Assembly: GCA_030323885.1 (NCBI GenBank)
Contig: CM059198.1
Span: 61,406,917 to 61,470,916, forward strand
From: Branchipolynoe longqiensis
Taxonomy: Eukaryota > Annelida > Polychaeta > Phyllodocida > Polynoidae
Direction: 5' to 3'
DNA length: 64,000 nt
The stretch's first letter is position 1. The number at the start of each line of letters is the position of its first letter. Positions 13,001-28,000 of this stretch are shown piece after piece. The position numbers and the translations under genes were made by a program. A model generated the notes under the pieces. That model saw nothing but the letters and a program-made list of their open reading frames with translations, had not been told where the DNA came from and did no database searches.

Positions 13001-16000
13001 CACGGAAACTGCAATCCGGCTATTAGGTAGGAATTTGTAGCAGCATTAGACCCTATGGCTATTATAGTCCAATCGCATGGTGAAACATTTGGCTGGGGAC
13101 CATCCACCTCAGTGTGAGCGTTGCCGGTGTATAAAGCAGTGTGTCACATTTTGGTGAGATATTCTCACCTACAGCCGGCTAGAGATGATGTGTTTGGAAA
13201 TGAGGGTGTGATGGAGTCGTTATTTTCAAAACCAAAGCAATTATCTAGATTTGATTCTACATATCTAACTTAGATACTGGTACACTTATTAAACATTCAT
13301 TGCCACATAGAAGGGAATACTGAAGCAATTCAATAGAACCTGTTATTGGAGAAGCCTATGTTGTCAGAGTTTTGGCATGCTTTCCAAAACTAATTTAACG
13401 CGATTGTTTACAAAAGGATAGGAACTCTGCACTACACAACTTTAATGGAGGCATCTATCCTCAATGAACCATGGATTAGAAGAGTATGCACCCAACCTGC
13501 ATGATCTCCAGAAGTCCTCCTTCTCCATCATGATCCGCTTGAGGTCCTGCAGCTCACCCTCCAGGAGCCCCTTCTCCGTCTTCAACTGTTGGAACATGGC
13601 CTCCATCTTCTCGCGTAGAATCACCAGTGACGCAATCTCCTTGCCATGTTCCTTCTCGCCGCTGTGCAATGTCCGCTCCAGGTCGTCCGCCTTGTTCTTG
13701 AGGTCCTCCGTCTGAACCTTGAGCTGTTCATTCTCCGCCTGCAGCATTTTGATCTCAGACTCCTTGTCGTCCATGCTCTTCATCGCCTGCCGTATGGCAT
13801 TGTCCATGTCGCTGAGGTTGGACTCCTTCTCTGACAATGACCGGTTGAGGTTCTCAATGATGTCATCCTTCTCCTTGATTCGCCCGTCACGAGCGCTAAC
13901 GATGGCGTTTAGCTCCTTGATCTTCTGCTGCAGCTCGTGCTCTCCTTCCTTGTGTTGCTTCAGATCCTCCTTCAACTTTGTCAATTGTTCGAGCGCTTCG
14001 TTCTGACAGTCTTCGAGCTTGGCGATGATGTCATCCTTCTCCTTCATGATCATGTCATGGTTCAACATGGAGTTCTCACGCGTCTTCAGCGCTGACTCCT
14101 TCTGCTGGAGTAGGCTGTCCTTGGACTTGATGATCTCGTCCTTGGCCTTCAGGACCTCATCCTTCTGGGTTAGCTCTTTGATGACGGACGTTCGGTCGCC
14201 CTCGAGCACTTCACGTTCTGTGTTCCATTGTTCCTCCTGAGACTTTAGCGTGTCTTGGAGCTGCACAATTAAAATGAACAGATAACTGAGGCTGAAGCTA
14301 ATTGAGAGTGTTCATCATTAGACCCTGTATCCATAGACTGGTCCCTTGTGGTGTGTTCCCTTATTCTGTGTTCACTTGTGACCTTGTGACATGCCACACA
14401 GAGAATGAACCTGTGTTTCGCTTAGTGACCATTGCCATAGGTTGGACCCAGGAGCTGGATAGCCTTATGCAGGGAACGTAGACAATGAACATGTTCATTG
14501 TCTGTGTAGCAAATCACAAAGTCACAAGCGAACATGGAACAAGCGAACATGCCATAAGGAACAGTCCATGGATGCACAGCCCTACAAGTTACATATAGCA
14601 AAATTGAGAAATTATAGATTTTCAATGGATTTCCAAATACATCAAACAATGTTGCTATGAATTGGTTTAATTACCCCCACTCCCTCCTCTCCTGCCTTAG
14701 GTAAGGTTCGAGTCCATATCTACTCTACTGTGCCATGGCAATTATGTCCGCGCCTACCTCTTTGATCTGCGTTTCCATGGTGACGATATTAGCCTTCCTC
14801 TTCTCAGCCTCCTCCCTCAGAGTCTTGACCTCCGTCTCAAGCTCCTTCGCCTTACCGGAATCAGCCTAAATGAAAGCGAGGAAATGTATTGACCTTGACC
14901 TTAAGGTGATGGCGTCATTACAACCGGGTGCATTTTTGGGGGGGGGGGCTGCGTTATTGGGGGCTTTTAATTCTAATCAAATTTGCTTTCTGATAAAAAT
15001 AACTTTGGATAGACTACAAGAGACTTAACTTAGTCTCCTTATCTGCTTTGTGAATTGGATAAATTGAAATTAAAAAAAATGTCTTTAATAGCATACAGTT
15101 ACTAATCCATGTTCAAACCCTATAAATGATATAAATGATATCAATAATGTAAATAATATATGAAGAGTTCAGGCACAAAACCATGTAAATGCCATTCCAA
15201 AAATGTAGTTTAAATAAAAGATTTGTCCCTCAAAATAATTGTAATTCTCGCTAATTCCACTTTTCATATGATCATATGGTTATGGAGCAATGGACAAAAA
15301 AAGGAGGAATATGAAAAAATAAACTTTTTGCAGGTTTGAGTCCAATGTTTATCTCCATTTTTGGATTGGCATTTACGTGGTTTTGCGCATGAACTCTTCA
15401 TATACATTGCAATGTCTCACAAAAACTTGTATAAATGGCTAGGTGCATGGATAATTAATTTATTTGATATCGTTGTTGAGTTCTTCCACATTACAGTGTT
15501 CAAACCTTTAAAACTAAATGGCTAGCTGCCTTTACATTAAATACTTATATTTATTTGGATTTGCATTGAGTGAGCATTGTTATCAAGCAGATGGTTGTGA
15601 TCGTGGTAATTCATGCATGCCATTGTGTTCGTATACGATAATTGTGGTTAGGTTGGGTGGTCAATTAGTTTTATAAATCCCCTAAAAGTAAAACGCTAAC
15701 TTTGTCAAACATTGGTGCATGCTTGTATTATGTGTTAAGACGCTTAAAAATAATATACTGGTGTGGTTATTGTTGACACCTGTGATTACGAGTAGCAAAA
15801 CATAGTTACAAGTTTAATAATAATAAAGGTGTGTATCATTTAGTATAGATAAAAGATTAACCCCATACTTTCAGTACAAGGGTGAAAACCAACCCATTAG
15901 AAAAGCTGGCGAAGAATTTCGACATGCTGGGTTAATTAACTGAGCTGGTAAATTCTTAATTTAAGAAGCACACTATATTCTTTATATACGTCTTCATATT

Positions 16001-19000
16001 TACCCGCTACTTTTGAGTTGGAAAATATAATAAAACATATACTTTAATGCAATTTAATAGTGAAATCGATGGCGTTCTCTAGCCGCCATCTTGTCTTTTT
16101 GCATTCTCTCCCATTTCACCAACTCTGTGTTGATATAAGTAACCATTTGACACTGGTGCCAGGCATTCTACTTCCTGTTCCATACTGAAGCTATTTTCGC
16201 CTGTTGTCGTTCACCCCTGTACTGTGTTGTCGTTCACCCCTGTACTGTAAGTACGGGGTGAATCTTGTATCTACATTTAGTATTGCACCTTGACTTAACT
16301 TTACTAGGACCTGCTGCTGTTTGTATGTAATGAATACAAATGTTATTTATGGGACGTCCAAAGTTGTCAACATTTTCAACGTACAGTATAACCCCGTTAA
16401 ACCAAACTTGAAGGGACCCTAGAAATTTGTTTGGATTAACTGATCATTGGTTTAACCGAGCTTTGCCTTCGACTTTGAATTGGCTTTGGCAAAAACACGG
16501 GTGCATTATGAGTGTAATATACAATAAATGTGGACACTTTGATTATTGTTTTTTTATGTATATATACAGTATAACCTCGTTAAACCAAGCCCAGTTAAAC
16601 CAAACAATCAGTTAATCAGTGGCCCAGCAAAATACTACCATTTATCACATAAAAAAGTATCAAATGACCTTATAACCACATGAAAGTTTGGTTTAACTGT
16701 ACCGGAAGTGGCCTGGAGCCCGACAATTTTTGTTGGATTAACCGAAACTTTGGATTAACCGACTTTGGTTTAACCAACTTTTTTTATATGATAAATGATA
16801 GTATTTTGGCGGGCCGCTGATAAAAGTATGGATTAACCGATCGGTTGGTTTAACCGAGCTTGGTTTAATGGGGCCGTACTGTAATACAAAGAGTACTACT
16901 TTTCCCGACAACCCCTCCCATCCCTCCCAAGGTAGTATGCATCAACATTTTACTACAGACCCATATAGGGTGGCTGAATGAGTTGAGTGCCCACGTCCCA
17001 TATTGGGAGGCCATGGGATTCAAACCCCCAATTTTGAATCGTGATTGAGTCAAACCAATAACTTAAACATGTACATGTGTCACTACCTAACCTGGTGTAC
17101 TATCTTGGGGGGGGTGATGAAAATGGGAAATATATTGCCTAGTGCAGGATTTGGACTCACATTTGTTGCTATTCCAGGGCTAGTGTGCTAACTATTACAG
17201 TACCTAGGCACCCTGATGCAATCACCCTATCCACATCTACCTCTATATGTGGCTCCTTGCCAGAAGCCAGTGCAGTCTACTACAGTGCTAAAAAAAAAGA
17301 GGAAATCGCAGAAGAAATTATCATTTGATTACATGCTAAAAGGCGTATTTTATGGACAACCCCCTTCGCCCCCCCCCCCTTGTCGTACGTTTTGTGCGAC
17401 CGTGAAAATGTTGAAAACTTTGGACGGCTTCTTACGTAGGCCTACAGGTGCTTTCAGCCAATATTGACCCATCGAGAAACGTTGTCAGTTCACCACAATA
17501 ACTAGATAAAAGATTCACCTGGTACTTGTAGTACACAGGTGAAGGACAATGTACTGTAAATACGAGCGAAAATAGCTTTAGTATGGAACAGGAACTAGAA
17601 CCTGTGGCTCCAGTATCAAATGGCTACCCATATAGGCACAGAGTTGGAGAAATGGGCGAGAATGCAAAAAGACAAGATGGCAGCACTAGAACGCTGTCGA
17701 TTTCACTTCTAAATCTTATCAAACTAGATATTTTATTATATTTTTCAACTCAAAGGTAGCGGGGAAATATGAATATATATATAAAGAATAATTGTTGCTT
17801 CTTAGATTGTGAAATTAGGCTCTCATTTCATTTCCCCACATTTTCGACCGTTTTCATATAGGGTTGGTATTCACAAGTGTAGTGCGAGTACCGGGTGAAT
17901 CCTTTATCTACACAATAACATGCAATCCCTTCATACAAAACTATATTTCAAATCACATTATTACTTACACAGCACAGGTATGTATAGGATTGGTAGCAGT
18001 TTGATCACACATACATGGAGAATTAATTTACTTGGTATTGTTGCAGAGTCCTTCCAGTGGTGTTAGTAATGTTCTCTGGGCGCAACATTAAAGCTGCATA
18101 ATCCGATGAAGCATCAAATTTTAAAAACCAAAACAAGTATCTCAATTTGATTCTACATATCTAACTAAAATACTGGTGCACTTGTCAAACATTTGTCACC
18201 ACATAGAATGGAATACTAAGGCAATGTAATAGAACCTATTACTGCAGAAACCTATGGTGTCAGAGTTTTGGCAAGCTTGCCAAAACTAATTTTACTTGTT
18301 TGCACTTCAAATATCTCAAAGGTTAGCTATTTAAATTAAAAGTTACTTCAAGTGAAAGTAGGGTAGATTTTAACGATCACCCTAATATGTTTATCTCAGA
18401 AAATGACAGAAACTCAAAACCCATCGGACTATGCAACTTTAACTTTGAAAGTTAATTGCCCATGAGCCAAGAAGAACCAAGAATCTTGTCCCAAGTTGTC
18501 CCATATTTTAGATATAACTTATTCTGACTCTGAAGCTCCAAAATGGCAGATCCTGTGACTTGCACAAGGGTGAAGCTTTCCTCTCGATGTTTAAGATACA
18601 CCTTTATTCTCACAGTAATAACAAACATAGCGTATCATTGCATCTATTCACTTGTCGGACAGGCAACTGATTCTGATTAAATTAACTTAGCCATCTAAAA
18701 CCCCATTCACACACACACCTTAAGTCACCTCAATTAGGTCGTCTCATCGAAGTCGCCTCAAAACGTGTGTGTGAATGCGTAGCTGAGGCAAATTAAGGCT
18801 GATTTGACTCAACTAGTTCGAGTCAAGTAAACCACTTCATGAGGTGGATTAGATTAGGCAAACTAGTTGATGCGATTTAAGGAGTGTGTGTGAACGGGCT
18901 TTACATGCGGTTTTCCCAAGACAATTTTTATATTTTATTTTTATTGAGGCTGTATTTATACTGTCCATAGCATATAAGCCTGGGTATTCAGGCTTGTTTT

Positions 19001-22000
19001 CAATGCTGGCCAGCTGTAGTGTTGGTGTTATCTTATCACACAGTAGCTGCTGATAAGGTATTTGATTGCCTGCAGCAGATAGATAGATAATTAGATCAGG
19101 ATATATATTAGATGTGTCTCCGACATATTCTGTTCTCCCTATCCTAAAGACTTTGGCAATTTCCATTTTGTTGTTTTACATGGTTTTCCTTTGCCCTTTT
19201 CAGCTCAAAATAAGATAAAACAAACTTAACCCACTTTCGTTAAATCCAACAAGTAGGCCATTAGTCTTGGTCATAATAACATTCCTATCTATGTATGTCA
19301 AACAAAATACAGTAAATTAAAGTTGTTAAATTAAAGTAATATAGGGGGCCTACTTCTTAGATGATTTAGCTTGAAGTGACTTTTAATGTAAAGGGTTAAT
19401 TTTGGAGATATTTGAAGTAACACAAATACAAAATTGGGAATACAATTACAACCGAAAGTGCTGGACAAGATAGACTTTAGCAATGACAACTTCTATTATT
19501 TCTCTTATGTAGCAAATACATGCTCAGTGAGTGTTGGATCAAATCTAGCTAAGTGTTTTTGATTGAGTAAATTTGATGCTTTCATCGGACTATGTAGCTT
19601 TAATAAAACAAAAATTTATATTTACGTCTCCATGTCCATACCCAATTAACGTTACCTTGATGACGTCACATTCCTGGTTCTACTGATTAGCAAAGACCCT
19701 ATAACACTAAGACAGCTCTGTGTAATCAAAATGATCAAACCCACCACTTGTTGCGCTGGCTGTTCTCTTGGTTAAACAGTTGCTATATTATATGTATAAA
19801 TGTATATATGAATGTGAAAGATGTGTGATGATGGTGATGATGATGATGATGCTGATGATTCATAGCAATTTCATATTGATGTGTATTCATACTTACCGAT
19901 ATCATCTATAATATAATTGTATGTGTTTACATGTGAAACACCAACCAGCAGCCGGGCTGATCAAACCCACCACAAGGTGGCACTGCAAAACTTACATTAC
20001 TATGGGAGAGATAGGGAGTGAGCCCTCTTAGTATTATAGGGTCTTTGTGATTAGTGAATCACTTCCGAAACAAATATAGTCACAATTTGTTGAGACCATG
20101 CAGCAGGACACGTGACCACACCCTGACTAGTAGTAGTGTATCAACGGGTTATATCATCACTGCACACAGAAAACAAAATATAGCACCCATTCCAATGTCA
20201 GTTACCTCAACGGAATCCTGTCGCCCAAGCTGACACACAACAAAAAGTACATAAATACAAAAATGTTTATCAAAAGGTAGAGTCATGCGAGAGATGTGAG
20301 CAGAAGAAAGAGCGGTATAGAGAGATCACAAAAATGAGTGCTTCCATACAAACAAAACAGAGCACTTGAATATAAAATGAGTGGCAGAATAGGACAAAGA
20401 GGTGCTTCAGCCAGAGTGAGCCTCAATAATTTAGGAAGCACAGAATAAGGTTTGCCTGGTGACCGAGATAACGCCATGTGGCGCTTGTGTCCTATCAGTC
20501 TGTACACTTTGTGTGTTATCGATAAGGCCATGGGACCACGCTAACAGGAATCCCATTTCTGGAGGGAACCAGACTACTCTACATCTCACCTTGAGTCCTA
20601 TTGCAGAACATTCAGCAAAAAAGGGGAAACAGTCGGCACTAAACAAAATCCTTTCTCTAGAATCTTAAGGTACATCTGATATCAAAGTAAGTTTAATTCT
20701 GCCATCTTAGATATATGCAGGTATTGCAATACCTCAGGGAGTTTGACGCCCCTGCCCTGCAGAGTTGTAAACCACTGCCTTGTGGTACAGGTTCTTGACA
20801 GAACCGAAGGCTAAGGGAGCAAACCCTGAACAGAAAACCATGTCACTGTGGCAGCATCAACGGCGGTTGATGTTCGGAACTCCCAACATCTCCCAACCAG
20901 CCACTGCAGGGACAAATAGTTTTGCGCCTGTCTGGATGTTCTTGCCGGTGTGAAACCTCTATTTGCTCCCCGAGAGAGTGCTGCTGGTAACTTGCAAAAG
21001 CCAGCAGCAGTTCAACACTTTTGCAGGCAGCTTTCATGAAAGGAGAGCGGTAGTCAAGTAATGAAAGCAGTCTTTGTCGCATCGAGACCGACAGCATGAT
21101 GATGATGATGAGATATATGCAACAATATTTAGCACAATTTTGGTGAGTGAAGCATTCATAAATAAATCAAAAATGATTACGAGTGACCCAATATGGACTG
21201 ATATTACACAAAGAGTACGGACTGTAGAAGAGGTAATAATAACATGTTTGAATGGAATAGAAAATTCTGCTTTCAAAAGTAACAGTAGCTAGGTTTATGG
21301 AGTTTGTGATGAGGACCCCCGGGTTACCCATAGGGAACAGTATGGCATTGGTCGGAGCAAGCCTTTTATGGGACACCGATGGAAGAGACAACTTAAAGTT
21401 GCACAGTCCGATCGTTTTGAGTTTCTGTTATTTTCTTAGCTAAATATATGAGGTTGATCGTTGTAATCTACCATTGCCTTAGTTTGAAGTAACTTTTATT
21501 TTAAATGGCTAGCTTTTGAGATATTTGAAGTGCAAATATGCTAAATGAATTTCGTACATATGTATGGCATAACATGTTTGGACTTCAAATATCTCAAAAG
21601 TTAGCCATTTAAGATAAAAGTTACTTCAAACTAAAGTAAAATAGATTATTACCATCAACCTAATATCGGACTATGCAACTTAGACCATTGCCAGTTTCTC
21701 CTGCCTGAATTAACTACGGGTTCGAACCCTGTTTGAGTCAAATCAATGACGTCACAATTTATACTTGTCGCTTCCCAGCCAAGCGCTCGGGATTAATAGG
21801 ATAGGGCAAGGACTCATTAGTGTCAGGATAATGTGACCGAGTGGGATATCAGGTCCTGGTCCTGGCAGCCTGGTCTCCCACTGATATGACCTTAGATGTA
21901 GTCAGGACAAACTTAAGGGTTTTCGCTAGATTCAATAGTTTGAAAAATGGATTTGAAAGGCACTACACAACTTAAACCCATGCCATCACCTCTGCCAATT

Positions 22001-25000
22001 TGGATTTCCACTGCTCTGTAGGCCTATGACTTACAGCGTCATCAAAGGCCAGTTGCTCTCATACCATGTCGATGTGGTGTGGGAGGGTAGTCGTTCGGTA
22101 AACGTGTGGGCTCGGGCTTTCAATCGACCAACTGTCTAATGGTGAAAACAAGACCATTCAGACTTATCCATGATATGCAGTATAAATCTTCAGGAAATCT
22201 ACTGCGGGTTTCTCCTGCCTGACCTACCCGTGGTTTCACGTCGTCCCCGGCCATCTTCACCCTGACCTGTTGCCTTGACAACTGCCTATGGAGGTCATCT
22301 GACTTCTTCCGCAGCTCCTTGATGGTGCTCTCGAACTGCTGCTTCTCCCAGCGCCAGGAGGCTGGCTCCTTGTCCTTTAGGCCCCCGACGCCGACAAACT
22401 TCGCATCCCTGCTACTACTCCCAGTGGGCTTCTTGTCCTTCTCCGCCTCCTTCGCGGCTGCAACTGGAGAGTTCCAATATCAAGTTGATAATCAGGGTTC
22501 CCGCAGGTCCTTAAAAAGTCTTAAATTGATGAGTCAATTTTCAAGGCCGTGAAAAGTGTTAAATATGGTAACTTTTCTGTGAAAGATCTTAAAAAGGTCC
22601 TAAATTGGATTTGACCAGTGTAATATTAGATGCATGTGGCTTCTTTCTCACCTACAAATTTTCAAATAATATATTAATTGTGCATGCCTGTAGCAGACCC
22701 GTTATATCACAGACTAGACTGGTCAGCGAAGTGACCGTCCACATTGAGATCCATAGATTGCATCACCTCACTCATTTCTGTTAATATTTAATTAAATATG
22801 TATATTACATTTTCTGCGAAAATAGGTTTCAAATTGTATACAAATCGGTATTTAAAAGGTCTTAAAAGTGATTGGCTGATAGGTGCAGGAATCCTACATT
22901 AACTACTAAACCAACCAGGTTAGTATCGTTTTTCATGGCATACATTGGAATATTTCATGTTAGCATTCACATATGTCGAGTTTCTTAACTTTTTGATCGA
23001 AGATTAACTTAGTAGAGTTGATTTACGATGTGTCGTAACATCGTTAGAACAATGCTGCCATTGTTTTTTGTTTTTGCCGCCCATGGCCGCACAGAGCGAT
23101 GTTTGGCAGGGGCCACTTACATCGTTAGGATTTATTCCTGGGTTTCCTTGAGATTCCACAAATGTGATAAGGCATACCTTTGAGTTCCGTAGTATTTTCT
23201 CCAACTTGTTGGCCAACAAAGACACAGGTGAGAGAAGTTTATTGGACAGAGAGTGTGGGAGGTTACCACTACACTGGTCCCTACCCCTCGTTTGGTTTCG
23301 GTTGGTCGCCCATATCCGAGGCTCGTACCTCGGGAAAACAACAGTTATTCATCATCTGTACCCAGGTAAGATTCGTATAACTATACTATATATATATGAC
23401 CTCTCCTTGTAACTAACCTGCTTTTTTCACTTCAGCCTCCTTGTCCTCCAGCTTCTGTTTGTACTCCTCTAACGTGCACTTTTCTGTCTCGAGCTGCAGA
23501 AACATGAAAACCCGATTAAAACAAACTGATGTATGTGGCATCTCTCACAAATCGTATAACAATGCAATGCGAAACACATACTTTGCAGAACATAATGGAG
23601 TATTGCTTTGATGGCATTGGATGCTAGCAGAGTACTCTTCTATACAGGACGAAATGACTTTGAGGACATCGCTGTTCACCTACCGCCTTGGACGCCCGCT
23701 GGAAGTCAGTGCGCAGGGTGGCCTGGACTTTGTGCATTGCGTCGAGCTTCCCCCTCAAAGCCTGGCTCTGTTCCGTCGTTTCGGACAACTGTCGTTGGCA
23801 CAGGATCAGCTGGAAGCAACATAAGTGATAAAGTTAGACAATGTTTGACTTGTTTGAAGCCAGACTGATGGGTTTCCCAGTCGGGGTGGAGTGCACTGCA
23901 TGCTGGTACACGTAGGGCCTACATAAAGGAAGTGGGATTTTATTTAATGTAGAATATATTTCCTAATACAGGTATTTTTACTGCCTCATAATATCGATGA
24001 TTTGCTTATTGTCTTGTAATTGTCTATCTATCTTGTAGCTTTGTTTTGTGTGTAGTGATAATTATACACACAAACACAGCAAATATAGTTATGCCTCTTT
24101 ATAACAATTTTAGTTCTTTCATCAGTACAGTCTCTTAGCTAGTTATGTGATGTCGATGAGGCTTAGGCATGCGTATAACCCTATATCCCTATCTTATTTT
24201 GGGGTGGGTGGGATGGCAATTTAAGGCAGTTGTTTTCTGCGTGGCTCCCGTGTCGAAAGTCAAATATCTACAGATAGCAGTTGCTTTTATAGCCGAACGG
24301 CGGCATAATTTAGTTCAGAAATATGACAGCGGTGGACCCGCAGTCGCCTTGCTTACTGGCCGATATATGGCGGAAATGCCGAAAAACCTGCTAGTCGGCG
24401 TTAATGGTATATTCCAGGCTAGTTCAGCAAGGAGCCGCTAGTCGGCGACATATCGGAGCAGCCTTAGTTACTGGTGCTTGGCTTTATTTGCATGTTTAAT
24501 TACCCGTAATGCCTTAGCATTATGTACAATTGTCACTAAGGCTGGAAGACCAATGCATCAGCACTGCCAACATGTTATTGGGAGGAATAAAAACAGCTGA
24601 ATAAAAAAAAAGGTAACTCACACCAGAAACAAAGGACGCTATTGAGATTCATCAGCAGGAACCATGTGATTATGGTTTAAAAGTGAGCTTGCCGAAGCTC
24701 TGACACCATAGACTTCTGCAGTAACAGCTTCTGTCAGATCGACTCAGTATTGCCTTCTATGCAGAAACAAATGCTTAATAAGTGCATCAGTATCTAAGTT
24801 AGATATATGTAAAATCAAATCTAGATAATTGGTTTGGTTTTGAAAATTTGATATTTGATCGGACTATGCAGCCTTAAAGTCTTACAGGGTTCCCACGGAT
24901 CCTTAAAAAGCCTTATAGCCCTGTCACACTATGACGTTTCTCGCCGGCGTGCCACCAACGCGCAAAATCACTTTTAATTGTCGAGAGACATCAAACTTTT

Positions 25001-28000
25001 CGGCGTGAGCGCAACGTATTGGTAGCGTGCAGCCGACGTTGTTGTGAGAAAAAAAAAAAAAAGGTTGGCGCAGCGTCTTGATATGACCTTAGATGTTGCT
25101 AGGACGTAAAACAACAACAGACAAAAAAGCAACAGTTTGGCTCAATGTGTGGGACTGACCCTCACACGCGCATGGCGTCTGCCTAGCATTCGCATAACGT
25201 TATTCCAGCGATGTCGACGTGCTTCTGACGTCGCCATAATATTGGCACTCGTGCGTTGTCGCGCATTGTCGCACGTCGAAAGTTTTGTGCAAGCACAAAA
25301 CTTTGCCGATACCCTGACACGCGTTGCCGACCATCACCGTCCATAGACATCTACCAACGCGTGCCCATCGCACACGTAATGCTTCCAGACGTCTGCCGAC
25401 ATTTCGCCCAAAAATTACACATGTCGATGCGTGTTGGCGAGAAACGTTGTAATGTGACAGCACCATTAAATTGATTAGTCATTTGTCAAGGCCTTGAAAA
25501 GCCTGAAGTATGGTAACTTCTCTGTGAAAGGTCTTAAAAAGGTCTTAAATTGGATTGGGGCACTATAATGCAGAAATAAATGTCTTGTAATCGGCATTAA
25601 TTAGTTGCTGATTTAAACACTGCCAGATGTATGTAGCTTTTCAACTATACATTTTCATATAAAAGATTGATTGTGCAAGCCTGTAGCAGACCCATTATAT
25701 CACAGACTAGACTGGCCAGTAAAGTGATCGTCCACGTAGAGATCCATAGATTGCACCACTTTTACTCATTTCTGTTAATATTTAAGTAAATATAGATCTT
25801 ACATTCCTGAGAAAATAGGTCTTCAATTATATGAAAATTGGTCTTAAAAAGGTCTTAAGTGTGATTGGCTGATAGGTGCAGGAACCCTGTCTTAGATCCT
25901 GTAGGGCATGTCTAAGTTGGGATGGAAGTCCATCCCATTTCCGGGCAATAAGAGGTCCATTGGGTAAGCGGTGAAAGCAATGGAACCTGCTGTTTCATGA
26001 CCAGAGAGCAGGCTTTGTGGATTGTGGCAACACAGCGGTAAAAAAATATTCCTTAAGGCACTCTTGAAGTTCAAGACCAGACTTGATGGCTGAATTGCGC
26101 TGAAGAGCGCTGGCTTCGCATCTGTGAAGTTGTAGTTTAAAACTCTAGCCGAAGTAAACCAATGACTGACAACATTGTTAATGTTGCTACATCGCCTGAT
26201 GTTCGGCATTAGTAGGATATAAGCAAGGACTGGTTTTGGGCCATAACAGGATAGTATGACTGAGTGGGATATCGGGTCAAGGTTGCTGGTGGCCCAGTCT
26301 CCCAGTGGGCATGTACCATAAAGTCGCCATGAGTGTGCACTGTTAGAAGTGAGTCCCCCATCCTGACTGATGTAGGATGTAAAATTACAACAAATAAATA
26401 TAAAAGAAATTGCTGATCGTCCCCGCCCCTGAAAAATTGGCCGCCCCTGAATTTTTTATATTTTATATATTTCTTTTAACTGCTTAAAAGGTGTCGGGCT
26501 AGCAGCAATTCAATTTTTGTATCAATTTTGTGTTTGTTGTTTTACATCCTAGCAGCATCTAAGGTCATATCAGGACGGGTACCGACTTGTGGCAATGGAC
26601 ACTCATAGCAACTTTATAGTGCTGCTCCACTGGGAGACCCCCAGCACCATAACCTGATATCCCACTCAGTTACATTATCCTGCCACTGAGCCAACCAGTC
26701 CTTGCCCTATCCAATTAATGCCGAGCATCAGGTTAGGAAGCGACAAGTATACATTTTTAAGTCATTGGTTTGACTCGACCAGCTTTCGAACCCACGGACC
26801 CATCGGTTTGGATCCCCCGATCTCCCAGATCAGGAGACGGATGCTCAACTACCAGAACTGGAGTCGAGCGCCGAACTCATTCGGTCATCGCGTCTGGTTA
26901 CATATTACATCTACTTCAAAATCAAAAATATAAATAAAAACCACCCACCCGACCCTGACTTTGATTACGAAAGGATGATCACCAGTTTTCTTTTTATTTG
27001 GCCTAGATAGCGCCAAACCTCTCTCAGTGCACCTCCGACAAACGCAATTGATTGATCGGAATGCATGTCTGGACTTCTGACAAAAGAAAAAGAAGAAAAA
27101 GAAGAAAAAGAAACAAAAAGCAAGTGTGCCACGCGATTCAGAGCTGCTAGTAGGAGGTATGGTTATTGATGGTACGTGGCTCCGTGCGTCAGGGTGATGA
27201 CGTCCTAAAGGCCCCGCCCCGCCCCGCCCGCCATTCTGAGCCCGTCAGAACTGTCACCGGAAGTGGCCGTCATTCCGCAGCCGTCGAACGGAATTAGAAA
27301 GCAGTTCGCCGACTGATTATGCCGACATAACGCGCGGTGACTGTACTAGGCCAAGAATGTCCTAAATCTAGAGCATTGTATATATGCAGGCTGTGGCTGG
27401 TTGTTGATTGGTTGGTTGTTGTGGTTTTATGTCCTGGCAACATCTAAGGTCATATCAGGACGTTCCTAAATATAGAGCATTGGAAATAGGCAGGTTGTGG
27501 ATGGTTGTTGGGGTTTTACGTCCCGGCAACATCTCAGGTCACATCACGGTTTTCCTAAATCTAGAGCATTGGAAATAGGCAGGTTGTGGATGGTTCGTTG
27601 GTTGTTGGGGTTTTACGTCCTGACAACATATAAGGTCATATCAGGACGATCCTAAATGTAGAGCATTGGAAATAGGCAGGATGTGGATGGTTGGTTGGGT
27701 GGTTGTTGGGGTTTGACTTCCTGGCAGCATCTAAGGTCATATCAGGATGTTCCTAAATGTAGAGCGTTGGAAATAGACAGGCTATGGATGGTTAATTGGT
27801 TGTTCGGGTTTTTCGTCCTGTCAACATCTGAGGTCATATCATGATGGGTACCGACTTGTGACATTGCACACTCATGGCGACTTTATAGTGTTGTCCCACT
27901 GGGAGTCCAGGCCATCAGCACCATGACCTGATATCCTACTCAGTCACATTACTCTGACAGTGAAGCAACCAATTCTTGCGCTATCCTAATAATGCCAAGA

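Noticed and set aside
13719..14006. Plus-strand Ser/Phe-rich frames across exon L
   Set aside because: Antisense shadows of the coiled-coil exon. The same holds for 60751-61209 over exon A and 7335-7604 over exon O.
20283..20668. Possible small gene on either strand
   Set aside because: Frames overlap on both strands, with no family resemblance and no coding bias.
27210..27228. GC-box promoter
   Set aside because: A single CCCCGCCCC run without an initiator, CpG island or adjoining first exon.
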